From contig NZ_BMVG01000011.1 in the NCBI RefSeq assembly GCF_014650595.1, forward strand, positions 124,001-188,000: 64,000 nucleotides of DNA. Reading direction: 5' to 3'. How positions within the stretch are numbered: the stretch's first letter is position 1; each line of letters begins with the position of its first letter. Below the pieces are notes generated by a model that searched no databases, was not told where the DNA came from, and saw only the letters and a program-made list of their open reading frames with translations. The translations under genes and the position numbers were made by a program. Positions 8,151-15,309 of the stretch are shown here, piece by piece. This DNA comes from Streptomyces alanosinicus. GTDB taxonomy: Bacteria; Actinomycetota; Actinomycetes; Streptomycetales; Streptomycetaceae.

Positions 8151-9271
8151 TGAGCACGATCGAACTCGGCCTGCCCACCATCCAGGCCCCACAGATCCCG
8201 GGGCGTCGCCGCCCGACCCGCCAACTGCGCGTCGGGTCGGTGCCCATCGGCGGCGGCGCCCAGGTGTCCGTCCAGACCATGACCACCACCAACACCGCCG
8301 ACGTAGATGCCACGTTGCAGGAGATCGCCGCGGTCACCGCCGCCGACTGCGACATCGTCCGCGTCGCCGTTCCCTCCCAGGACGACGCCGATGCCCTCCC
8401 CGCGATCGTCGCGAAGTCCTCGATCCCTGTGATCGCGGACATCCACTTCCAGCCCCGGTACGTCTTTGCCGTCCTCGATGCCGGCAGCGCAGGCGTGCGG
8501 GTCAACCCCGGTAACATCAAGAAGTTCGACGACCAGGTTGCCGCGATCGGCGCGGCGGCCGGGGTGTCGATCCGCATCGGCGTGAATGCCAGCACACTGG
8601 ATCCGCGGCTGCTCGCCAAGCACGGCCGGGCCACGCCCGAGGCGCTGGTGGAGTCCGCGCTGTGGGAGTGCTCCTTGTTCGAGGAGCACGGCTTCACCGA
8701 CATCAAGATTGCGGTCAAGTACCACGACCCCCGAACGATGATCACGGCGAACCGGCTGTTGGCGAGCCGCTGCGACTACCCCCTGCACCTGGGCGTCACC
8801 GAAGCAGGCCCAGCCTTCCAAGGGGCGATCAAATCGGCCGTCGCCTTCGGGATCCTCCTCGCCGACGGCATCGGCGACACCATCCGCGTCTCCCTGTCCA
8901 CCGACCCCGTCGAACAGGTCAAGGCGGGCTGTCACATTCTGTCCGGCCTAGGGCTGCGGCCGCGGAAACTGGAGATCGTCTCCTGCCCCGGGTGCGGCCG
9001 CCTCCAAGTTGACATCCACCGTCTCGCCTCCCAGGCGGAGGCCGCCTTCGACGGATTCCCGCACCCGCTGCGCGTCGCCGTCACGGGGTGCGTGGTGAAC
9101 GGGCCCGGTGAGGCCCGCGAAGCCGACCTAGGGGTGTCCTGCGGCAACGGCAAAGGCCAGATCTTCCGCAAAGGCAAAGTACTGCGCACCGTCCCCGAAA
9201 CACAGATCGTCGAGACGCTGCTCAAGGAGGCCCTGGCCCTGAGCGAGACGGAAACGGAGAGCGTGACATGA
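8150..9271 (+). CDS. ispG: 4-hydroxy-3-methylbut-2-en-1-yl diphosphate synthase
   Basis: IspG (GcpE) reductively converts MEcPP to HMBPP, the penultimate MEP-pathway step, using a [4Fe-4S] cluster. The 373-residue protein has the TIM-barrel N-domain (SVQTMTTTNTADVDATLQEI at about residues 42-60, DIHFQPRY) and the C-terminal cluster ligands in SCPGCGRLQVDIHRLA and GCVVNGPGEAREADLG. The ATG at 8150 follows CAGGAG and overlaps the dxs stop codon (TGATG), so the two are translationally coupled. The downstream prenyl synthase starts on an ATGA overlap. This places ispG in a dedicated precursor-supply operon for the terpenoid cluster rather than at the housekeeping locus. Confidence 0.95.
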   Translation: MSTIELGLPTIQAPQIPGRRRPTRQLRVGSVPIGGGAQVSVQTMTTTNTADVDATLQEIAAVTAADCDIVRVAVPSQDDADALPAIVAKSSIPVIADIHFQPRYVFAVLDAGSAGVRVNPGNIKKFDDQVAAIGAAAGVSIRIGVNASTLDPRLLAKHGRATPEALVESALWECSLFEEHGFTDIKIAVKYHDPRTMITANRLLASRCDYPLHLGVTEAGPAFQGAIKSAVAFGILLADGIGDTIRVSLSTDPVEQVKAGCHILSGLGLRPRKLEIVSCPGCGRLQVDIHRLASQAEAAFDGFPHPLRVAVTGCVVNGPGEAREADLGVSCGNGKGQIFRKGKVLRTVPETQIVETLLKEALALSETETESVT

Positions 9272-10338
9272 CAGCCACGACCACGCCTGGCGCTTTGGAC
9301 CCGGCAGATGTCCGCACCAGAGTCGACGACGTGCTGGGGAGGTTCCTCGACGAACAGGAACACACCAGCTCCCTTCCGGAAATGGCGTTGTTCACCGAGG
9401 TGCTGCGCCGGATGCTGGACGGCGGCAAGCGGATCCGTCCGCTGCTGTGCGTCACCGGATGGCAGGCCGTACGCGAGCAGGCGCCGCCAGAGACGGTGAT
9501 GCACGTGGCAGCCTCGCTGGAGCTGTTCCATGCCTTCGCGCTCATCCACGACGACATCATGGATCGCTCGGCCACCCGCCGCGGACAGCCATCCGCACAC
9601 AGGGTCCTGGCAGCCCGGCACGCCCACCGCCCCGACGCTGACCTGCTGGGCGTCAACGCCGCCATCCTGCTGGGAGATCTGGCCTTCGGCTGGTCGTACG
9701 AACTTCTGCACGAGCCCATCCTGCCTGCCCAGCAGATGCTGGTGGTATGGCCGCTGCTCAACGCGCTGCGTGCGGAGACCTTGATCGGCCAGTACCTGGA
9801 TCTCCGCGCCAGCCGCACCCACCAGCACCCTGATCCCGACACCGCTTGGCGCATCGTCCGCTACAAGACAGCGAAGTACACCTTCGAGCGTCCCCTCCAA
9901 CTGGGTGCGGTACTCGCCGGGGCCACTCCCCATCAGCTGCGTACGCTCAGTGCCTACGCGCTGCCGCTGGGCGAGGCGTTCCAACTGCGCGACGACTTGC
10001 TGGGGGTCTTCGGTGACCCCGCTCGCACAGGCAAGTCCACCCTGGATGATCTCCGTGAGGGCAAGCACACCATGCTCTGTGCTCTGGCTCTCGAGCGGGC
10101 CGATGGCGAACAGGCCAAGACGCTGCGCGCTCTGATCGGAGACCCGGACCTGGACACCGACGGCGCGGACCGGATCCGCACCATCCTTGTGGCCACTGGA
10201 GCCAGAGACGCCGTGGAGGAAGCTGTCAAGGAGCGCGCCCAACGAGCCCTGCGCGCGCTCGACGGCACCCTCCTCCAACCCGGTGCCGACATCCTGCTGC
10301 GTCAGATCGCCACGACCGCCTCCAGCCGGGATTCCTGA
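9268..10338 (+). CDS. Polyprenyl (probably farnesyl or geranylgeranyl) diphosphate synthase
   Basis: A 356-residue trans-prenyltransferase of the isoprenyl synthase fold that elongates allylic diphosphates with IPP. The first Asp-rich motif is LIHDDIMDRSATRRG (about residues 92-106) and the second is LRDDLLGVFGD (about 238-248), both with full metal-binding aspartates. KTAKYTFERPL is the conserved Lys-Thr-helix. A Phe stands five residues before the first DDxxD, which tends to limit chain length and would fit FPP, but product length cannot be settled by eye. It overlaps ispG by ATGA and is followed by the cyclase fusion 61 bp on. It would provide that enzyme's substrate. Confidence 0.92.
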   Translation: MTATTTPGALDPADVRTRVDDVLGRFLDEQEHTSSLPEMALFTEVLRRMLDGGKRIRPLLCVTGWQAVREQAPPETVMHVAASLELFHAFALIHDDIMDRSATRRGQPSAHRVLAARHAHRPDADLLGVNAAILLGDLAFGWSYELLHEPILPAQQMLVVWPLLNALRAETLIGQYLDLRASRTHQHPDPDTAWRIVRYKTAKYTFERPLQLGAVLAGATPHQLRTLSAYALPLGEAFQLRDDLLGVFGDPARTGKSTLDDLREGKHTMLCALALERADGEQAKTLRALIGDPDLDTDGADRIRTILVATGARDAVEEAVKERAQRALRALDGTLLQPGADILLRQIATTASSRDS

Positions 10339-10399
10339 GGCTCACACCCGCTCAGACGCGGCACGGCGCCACACCCCAGTCTGGAAAGAAGGGACGACA

Positions 10400-12148
10400 G
10401 TGCCCAAGGACCCGCCAGCAAAGACCAGCCAGTACGAGGCCGTCATCTTCGATTTCGACGGGACCCTGTTCGACACAGCGGATATGCACATCGAAACGGC
10501 CCGCACCACGCTGTTGGAAGCCGGACTGGCCGTCTCTGTGGAGTGGCTGCGGTCCGCCCCGCTTTCAGACCCGGCCGAGCTGCGCCGAAAGCTGCGCAGC
10601 GACTTCGACTGGACCCCGCCATTCTCCGACGAGGAGATGCTGGCTCGTGGAACACGCAACTGGCGCACGGTCATCACCCATGCCGTGCCCGTCCCGACGG
10701 TGGTGGACCTGGCGCGTGTGGCAGCCGTGTCGAGTCCGGTTGCGGTGGCGTCCTCCAACGACAGCAAGGCCATCAGTCGGGCACTGGACCGCAATGGCCT
10801 TGGCATGCTCTTCTCCGCCGTCGTGGGCCGCGGCGACGTGACGCACCTCAAGCCGGCCCCGGACGCCTTCCTCCTGGCTGCGGCACGCCTGGGGGTGGAG
10901 CCGGCGCGCTGTCTGGCATACGAAAACAGTGATGAGGGCGTCACGGCGGCCCTGGCCGCCGGCATGGACGTCGTCGATGTGCGGACGATGACGGTGACCA
11001 CACCGGAGAGATCCAGCAGCACGGCCGACCAACGTGACGCGTTGAGTGCGCTGCCCGTGGCCGGACACGAGCGAGGGACGGACCACGGCAGCGGTGCCTC
11101 CGTGGCAGAGCACGACGCGTTGATCAAGGCCCTCACATTCCTCGCCGACGAGAAACACGGGCACGACGGGTACGGTGCTCAGCTGGCCGTCGACCCGCTG
11201 TTCAAACAGATCATCCCGAGGCAGGAAGCACGATCCTTCCTGCGCGAGCGCCACGGTGTCGAAGTGGGCTTCGACCTCGGGCGTGAAGCGTCCGGAGCAG
11301 GCTTGGCACTGGCGCACGTGCCGCCCGAAGCCGACGAAGGACACGCCCTGTCCGCCCGGCTGGCCCCCTGGGTGCACTCGGCCAGGCGCGGTAGACGCTA
11401 CTGCTTCTTCCCCGACAACCCGCAGTTCGCCGCCGACACCGACTGCACCTCTGTCGCGTTGATGGGACTGTTCACCCACGGGCTGCTCTCCGAGGGTGAA
11501 CTGCGCGTCGGCATAGCCCAGTTGCTGTCCTCGGCTACGCCACCAGGCCCTTCAGAACCAGCGCGGGACACCGACCCGGACGAATGGCCAGGCGTCTTCC
11601 AGGTCTACTGGGAAGACGGAGAGGAACCACAGGCCTGGCCACGCGGCCGCAAACACGATGCCGTCGTCTGCGCCAACATCCTCTACACCCTCGATCTCTC
11701 GCCTGCCGGGGTCGACTCCTCGGACGCCCGCGTCCAGGCGACGGTGGCGTACCTCGCCGACCACCTCACCTCCGGCGGCTTCCTCTCGGGAACCCGGTAC
11801 TACCCCGCCCCGGAAGCCTGCCTGCACGCCGTATCCCGCTTGTGCGCACGCTCGCGGTACTACGCCCGCCACCTCAGCACCCCACTGCACGACGCCTTCA
11901 CCTCCCCAGGCCTGCAAGGGATCCCGGACGGCGAGAACGGTCCGCTCAACCTTGCCCTGCGGATCATCACAGCCGACAACCTTGGCCTCGCCCATGACCA
12001 AGCCCGCCAACGCACACTCCTGCTGGCACAACAACGGCCTGACGGCTCGTGGCCGGCCTGCGCCTACTACCGGCTCGGCCGTCTGCCCTTCCACTTCGGT
12101 TCACCCGTCCTCACGACCGCTTTCGCCGTGGCGGCTCTCCACGGCTGA
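10400..12148 (+). CDS. HAD phosphatase/terpene-cyclase-beta fusion (drimenol-synthase type)
   Basis: A 582-residue two-domain enzyme. Residues about 12-215 are a HAD phosphatase of the beta-phosphoglucomutase class with all four motifs: FDFDGTLFDT, ASSND, the Lys in LKPAPDAF, and ENSDEGV. After a hydrophilic linker (about 215-240), the C-terminal part is a class II terpene-cyclase beta barrel. It carries a DxDxTS protonation motif (DTDCTS, about residue 350) and late QW-like sequence (QQRPDGSWPACAYYR). Known bacterial proteins of this architecture are bifunctional: the beta domain protonates and cyclises FPP to drimenyl diphosphate and the HAD domain removes the diphosphate. GTG 10400 follows AAGGGA. 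Product identity (drimenol or a stereo- or regio-variant) is inferred. Confidence 0.82.
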   Translation: MPKDPPAKTSQYEAVIFDFDGTLFDTADMHIETARTTLLEAGLAVSVEWLRSAPLSDPAELRRKLRSDFDWTPPFSDEEMLARGTRNWRTVITHAVPVPTVVDLARVAAVSSPVAVASSNDSKAISRALDRNGLGMLFSAVVGRGDVTHLKPAPDAFLLAAARLGVEPARCLAYENSDEGVTAALAAGMDVVDVRTMTVTTPERSSSTADQRDALSALPVAGHERGTDHGSGASVAEHDALIKALTFLADEKHGHDGYGAQLAVDPLFKQIIPRQEARSFLRERHGVEVGFDLGREASGAGLALAHVPPEADEGHALSARLAPWVHSARRGRRYCFFPDNPQFAADTDCTSVALMGLFTHGLLSEGELRVGIAQLLSSATPPGPSEPARDTDPDEWPGVFQVYWEDGEEPQAWPRGRKHDAVVCANILYTLDLSPAGVDSSDARVQATVAYLADHLTSGGFLSGTRYYPAPEACLHAVSRLCARSRYYARHLSTPLHDAFTSPGLQGIPDGENGPLNLALRIITADNLGLAHDQARQRTLLLAQQRPDGSWPACAYYRLGRLPFHFGSPVLTTAFAVAALHG

Positions 12149-12231
12149 CGGCACGTCCCCACCTGCCCCAGCCCCCGGACCGGAGCAAACCCCGTCCCAA
12201 CCACCCGCCCCCCCAGAGCGCCAGGAGCGAC

Positions 12232-12879
12232 ATGTCCCTCCCGACCGAGCCCCCACTCACCAGCTACCCGCCCGCCCCATGGCACGCCAGCGGCCAGATC
12301 TGGTGCGCTCTGCTGACCTCACGCTCTCCCCTCAAGTCACCGCTGACGACCTGCCTGATCCCCCACACCCTTGCGGCCCTGCTCATCCGCTACCAGGAAG
12401 GAGCCCTGCGCTACGACGAGTTCGCGCTCGTCTCCGTTCAACGCCGCGGACACCGCATCGGTCTGTGGACCCACTGCATCTGGGTCGACAGCGCGACCGC
12501 CCTGTGGGGCGGGCGGCAGATCTGGGGAATCCCCAAGCAGATGGCCCACTTCACCTGGACGAACAACACAGTGGCCGTCAGCGACGCCGACGGCCCACTG
12601 GCCGAACTGTCCTTCACCCCGCGGGTAAGCGTCCACACACCGTTCGTCGTGCGGTTCAACGCCTTCGGGCAGCGCGACCGCGCGCTGCTCCTCGCCTCTA
12701 GTCAGGCGAGCGGCCGCCTCCGGCCGGGCCGGGCCACGATCACCCAGTGGGTCGACCGCCTGCCCGCCCTCGCACACACCCGGCAACGCCTCGCCCTGAT
12801 CGCGGAGTCCGCGAAGATCGCCGTGCACCGGCCCAGACACCTGGGGCACGTCCCGACCGAGCCTCACAGCGGAGTATGA
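12232..12879 (+). CDS. Acetoacetate-decarboxylase-family protein
   Basis: A 215-residue protein of the acetoacetate decarboxylase superfamily, a beta-barrel fold that uses a Schiff-base Lys. The signature is GGRQIWGIPKQMAHF (about residues 97-111), with the Lys in IPK at the catalytic position. YDEFALVSVQRRGHRIGLW corresponds to the conserved core strand. ATG 12232 follows CAGGAG. Superfamily members include decarboxylases and aldol/dehydratase-type enzymes. In this cluster it lies between the cyclase fusion and a dehydrogenase (SDR start 3 bp downstream), so a tailoring step on the terpene or its partner substrate is likely, but its reaction is unknown. Confidence 0.75.
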   Translation: MSLPTEPPLTSYPPAPWHASGQIWCALLTSRSPLKSPLTTCLIPHTLAALLIRYQEGALRYDEFALVSVQRRGHRIGLWTHCIWVDSATALWGGRQIWGIPKQMAHFTWTNNTVAVSDADGPLAELSFTPRVSVHTPFVVRFNAFGQRDRALLLASSQASGRLRPGRATITQWVDRLPALAHTRQRLALIAESAKIAVHRPRHLGHVPTEPHSGV

Positions 12880-12882
12880 CCA

Positions 12883-13734
12883 ATGGGCAGCCCCTCTCCT
12901 CACCCACTCGCAGGACGCACCTGCCTGGTCACCGGAGCCGGGTCAGGCGTTGGCCAAGCCATCGCCACGGCCTTCGCCGACGCAGGAGCACGGGTCTGGG
13001 GGTGCGACATCAACCCGAACAACCTGGCTACCACCCGCAGCCAACTCGCCCGCAGCCAAGCTCCCACAGCCGTCACCCTCGAACGGGTGGACGTCACCGA
13101 CCGGTCGGCCGTCGAACAGTGGATCGCCACCGCCCACGAAGCCACCGGGCGGATCGACGTGCTCGTCAACAACGCCGCCTTCGTCAGCTGGGCAGATGTG
13201 ACCGACGCATCTGTCGCCGACGCCGAACGCACCATGCGCACCGCCTACGACGCCATGGTCTACGCCGTCACCGCTGGCCTGCCGACCATGCTCGCTGCCG
13301 GAAGGGGACACATCATCACCATCGGCTCCTCCGCCGGCCGCATCTACGCACCCGGCCCGTCAGCCGCCTACGCCGCCGCCAAAGCAGCCCAGGAGGCCTA
13401 CACCCGAATCCTCCAGCTCGAACTCGCCCCAACCCCCGTCCACGCCACCCTCGTCAGACCCGGCGTCATCACCGGAACCCAATTCTTCGGCGACCACGTC
13501 CCCTCATCCCGCCTGCCCCGCCTCGCCGACTTCCTCCCCACCACCACCGCTCCACACGTCGCAACCGCCGTCACCGCCGCCGTCCTCAGGCCCCGCAACA
13601 CCATCGACCTTCCCCGCTACCTCCCGCTCGCCTACCTGGCCCACGCCGTGGCCCCAAGAACCCTGCAGCGACTGGCGCAAGTCGGCGGCCCATCTCGCCG
13701 TGACTTCGGTGCCCGTGAACCAACCGGCAGATGA
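12883..13734 (+). CDS. Short-chain dehydrogenase/reductase
   Basis: A 283-residue classical SDR. The Rossmann cofactor motif is TGAGSGVGQAIATAFADAG (about residues 18-36). Asp at the end of strand 2 (WGCDINP) favours NAD(H). NNAAF is the structural NNAG variant, Ser lies in TIGSSAGRIYAPG, and the catalytic pair is YAAAK. It is 3 bp after the acetoacetate-decarboxylase-like gene, so the two are co-translated. In the terpenoid pathway it could oxidise the primary alcohol made by the cyclase fusion, or another hydroxyl. That assignment is inference. A short tail after residue 255 is Arg-rich. Confidence 0.88.
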   Translation: MGSPSPHPLAGRTCLVTGAGSGVGQAIATAFADAGARVWGCDINPNNLATTRSQLARSQAPTAVTLERVDVTDRSAVEQWIATAHEATGRIDVLVNNAAFVSWADVTDASVADAERTMRTAYDAMVYAVTAGLPTMLAAGRGHIITIGSSAGRIYAPGPSAAYAAAKAAQEAYTRILQLELAPTPVHATLVRPGVITGTQFFGDHVPSSRLPRLADFLPTTTAPHVATAVTAAVLRPRNTIDLPRYLPLAYLAHAVAPRTLQRLAQVGGPSRRDFGAREPTGR

Positions 13735-13812
13735 ACTACCCCACCACGTTCACAGCCGACGGCAACAGGTATGACCCGCCGAACTCAGACCACACATCTG
13801 CAGGGGTGACAC

Positions 13813-14490
13813 ATGTCGGACAACTTGATGCTGCAGAGCCTGGGCTTTGACATCGGGGTCGCACTGTCGGGGCTCTTCTGGACCATCGCGTACGTACTCA
13901 TCATCCGGCAGGGGTTCCGCGACAAGACGTACGGCATGCCAGTCGTTGCCCTGTGCGGGAACATCTCCTGGGAGTTCACCGTCGCTTTCATCGCCCCTCT
14001 CCCGGGCATCCTGCAGACGATCTCGTATGTATGGTTCTTCATCGACACGGTGATCGTCTACCAGGTGCTCCGCTACGGCCCGTCGCAGTTCCCCGGGATC
14101 TCCCCACGCCTGTTCTACGGGATGTTCGGCCTGACCCTTGTAGCGGCGTTCTTCGGAATCCTGCTGCTGAACCAGATGTTTCACCGGTACTACCACGACA
14201 ACTGGGCCATCTACACAGGCTTTGCTGACGCCCTGATGATGGCAGGGCTCTTCCTGTCCATGCTTCACAACCGCTCCTCCACATCGGGCCAGTCTGTCCC
14301 GATCGCGGTCTGCATGTTTCTCGGCAACGCCACCTCGATCGCCTGGTTGGTCACGCCACCACCCCAACTGGAAGGCTCCGCTCTGCAGGTGTACCTGATC
14401 GGCGCGACCACCACACTCAACCTCATCTATGGCATCGCGCTATGGCGTGTAAGGGGGCGTATCAACGCCGTCGACTTCGCCGCGGTGTAG
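13813..14490 (+). CDS. Integral-membrane terpene cyclase, Pyr4/DmtA1-like
   Basis: A 225-residue polytopic membrane protein with about seven hydrophobic helices (starting near residues 13-30, 40-60, 65-85, 97-117, 133-150, 157-175 and 190-207). Its layout and conserved positions resemble the small membrane cyclases of fungal meroterpenoid pathways (Pyr4/PaxB) and the Streptomyces sesquiterpene cyclase DmtA1. An acidic residue follows GNISW (GNISWEFTVAF), Asp sits in WFFIDTVIVYQVLRYG, and Asp again in YTGFADALMM. Such enzymes protonate a terminal olefin or epoxide of a prenyl chain. ATG 13813 follows AGGGGTG. It is the last gene of the terpenoid cluster, 78 bp after the SDR. Family assignment rests on topology and motif placement, so moderate certainty. 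Confidence 0.68.
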   Translation: MSDNLMLQSLGFDIGVALSGLFWTIAYVLIIRQGFRDKTYGMPVVALCGNISWEFTVAFIAPLPGILQTISYVWFFIDTVIVYQVLRYGPSQFPGISPRLFYGMFGLTLVAAFFGILLLNQMFHRYYHDNWAIYTGFADALMMAGLFLSMLHNRSSTSGQSVPIAVCMFLGNATSIAWLVTPPPQLEGSALQVYLIGATTTLNLIYGIALWRVRGRINAVDFAAV

Positions 14491-14514
14491 TCGGCTCGTC
14501 GTCGACGGGTTCGG

Positions 14515-14622
14515 GTCTGGCTGCAGGTGAACGGCACCGGCCCGCGCGGCAAGAAGGGTGAGCCGGGCGAGCCGTTCCACCCCGAGCCGATGGTCACGGT
14601 GCCCTGCCAGTGCGGGAAGTAG
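14515..14622 (+). pseudogene. 3' fragment of a phage gene
   Basis: Directly after the membrane cyclase stop, an open stretch encodes VWLQVNGTGPRGKKGEPG and ends PCQCGK before a TAG at 14620. The collagen-like GPRGKKGEPGEP run and the close spacing (6 bp) to the next phage-like gene suggest the tail of a phage structural or accessory gene whose 5' part was lost when the terpenoid cluster came to lie here. No start codon with good context remains. Confidence 0.35.
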
Positions 14623-14628
14623 ACGTTC

Positions 14629-15240
14629 ATGGTCATCCTCGATACGCCGTACCGGCTCGTCGGCCTGAGCGGCGCCGACCCGGTGTCCGGCGAGCACTAC
14701 CCCGAGACCGAGGGCGGCCGGTGGGGCATCGGCGGCCGCTCCGCCTGGGCCCGCCTCGCCTACGCCGACGGCCGCACCGTGTTCACCGTCGCCCGCTGCG
14801 ACGAGGAACCCGGCGACACCTTCGTGCCCGCCTCGCGTACGTACGCGGTCGGCTGCCTCAGCAGCGTGCTGCAGAGCCGCGGGCGGCCGGGCCGGATGAT
14901 CGCGGTCCACGGCACCACCGAGACCGCGGTCCTCACCGTGGACGACGTCGACGTCGAGTACCCCGCCTTGCGGGCGTACGCGCAGGGCTCGTACTGGTGG
15001 GACGCCCGCGCCCGCCTCGCCTGGCTGATCGCCGGACTGCGGCGCCGACCCGGCACCCTGCCGTATCGGCAGGCCGTACCCATGGGCCCGTACGAAGCAC
15101 TCGCCGTGCACCTTGACGACGACCGGGTCATCGCCGTCACCCAGCCCACCGAGATGCCCGTCCCGGCCTTGCGTACGTACGCCCCCAAGGCGCCGGGACA
15201 GCCCGCCCGCGGCGGGTCACCGGCGCGGGCGGGCAGCTGA
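14629..15240 (+). CDS. Hypothetical phage-like protein
   Basis: A 203-residue protein I do not recognise. It has no signal peptide or membrane helix, is rich in aromatic and arginine residues, and contains the repeated pattern AxRTYA (SRTYAVG, LRAYAQG, LRTYAPK), which may reflect internal duplication of a small beta unit. ATG 14629 is 6 bp after the preceding fragment's stop, a phage-like packing. The C-terminal tail is Gly/Ala/Arg-rich. The next feature is the truncated side of a Tn3 element, so this gene probably marks where the phage DNA resumes after the terpenoid cluster. Confidence 0.5.
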   Translation: MVILDTPYRLVGLSGADPVSGEHYPETEGGRWGIGGRSAWARLAYADGRTVFTVARCDEEPGDTFVPASRTYAVGCLSSVLQSRGRPGRMIAVHGTTETAVLTVDDVDVEYPALRAYAQGSYWWDARARLAWLIAGLRRRPGTLPYRQAVPMGPYEALAVHLDDDRVIAVTQPTEMPVPALRTYAPKAPGQPARGGSPARAGS

Positions 15241-15309
15241 CCCGGCCTCTACCCGGCGGCAGCTACGGTCGGCTGTGCGGGCGGCCGCCCGTCGTGTTCG
15301 GCGCGAACC

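Noticed and set aside
15240..15309. Left inverted repeat of the Tn3 element
   Set aside because: I searched this gap for a GGGGTCCTG-type end matching the right repeat and saw none. The left boundary is therefore left open.
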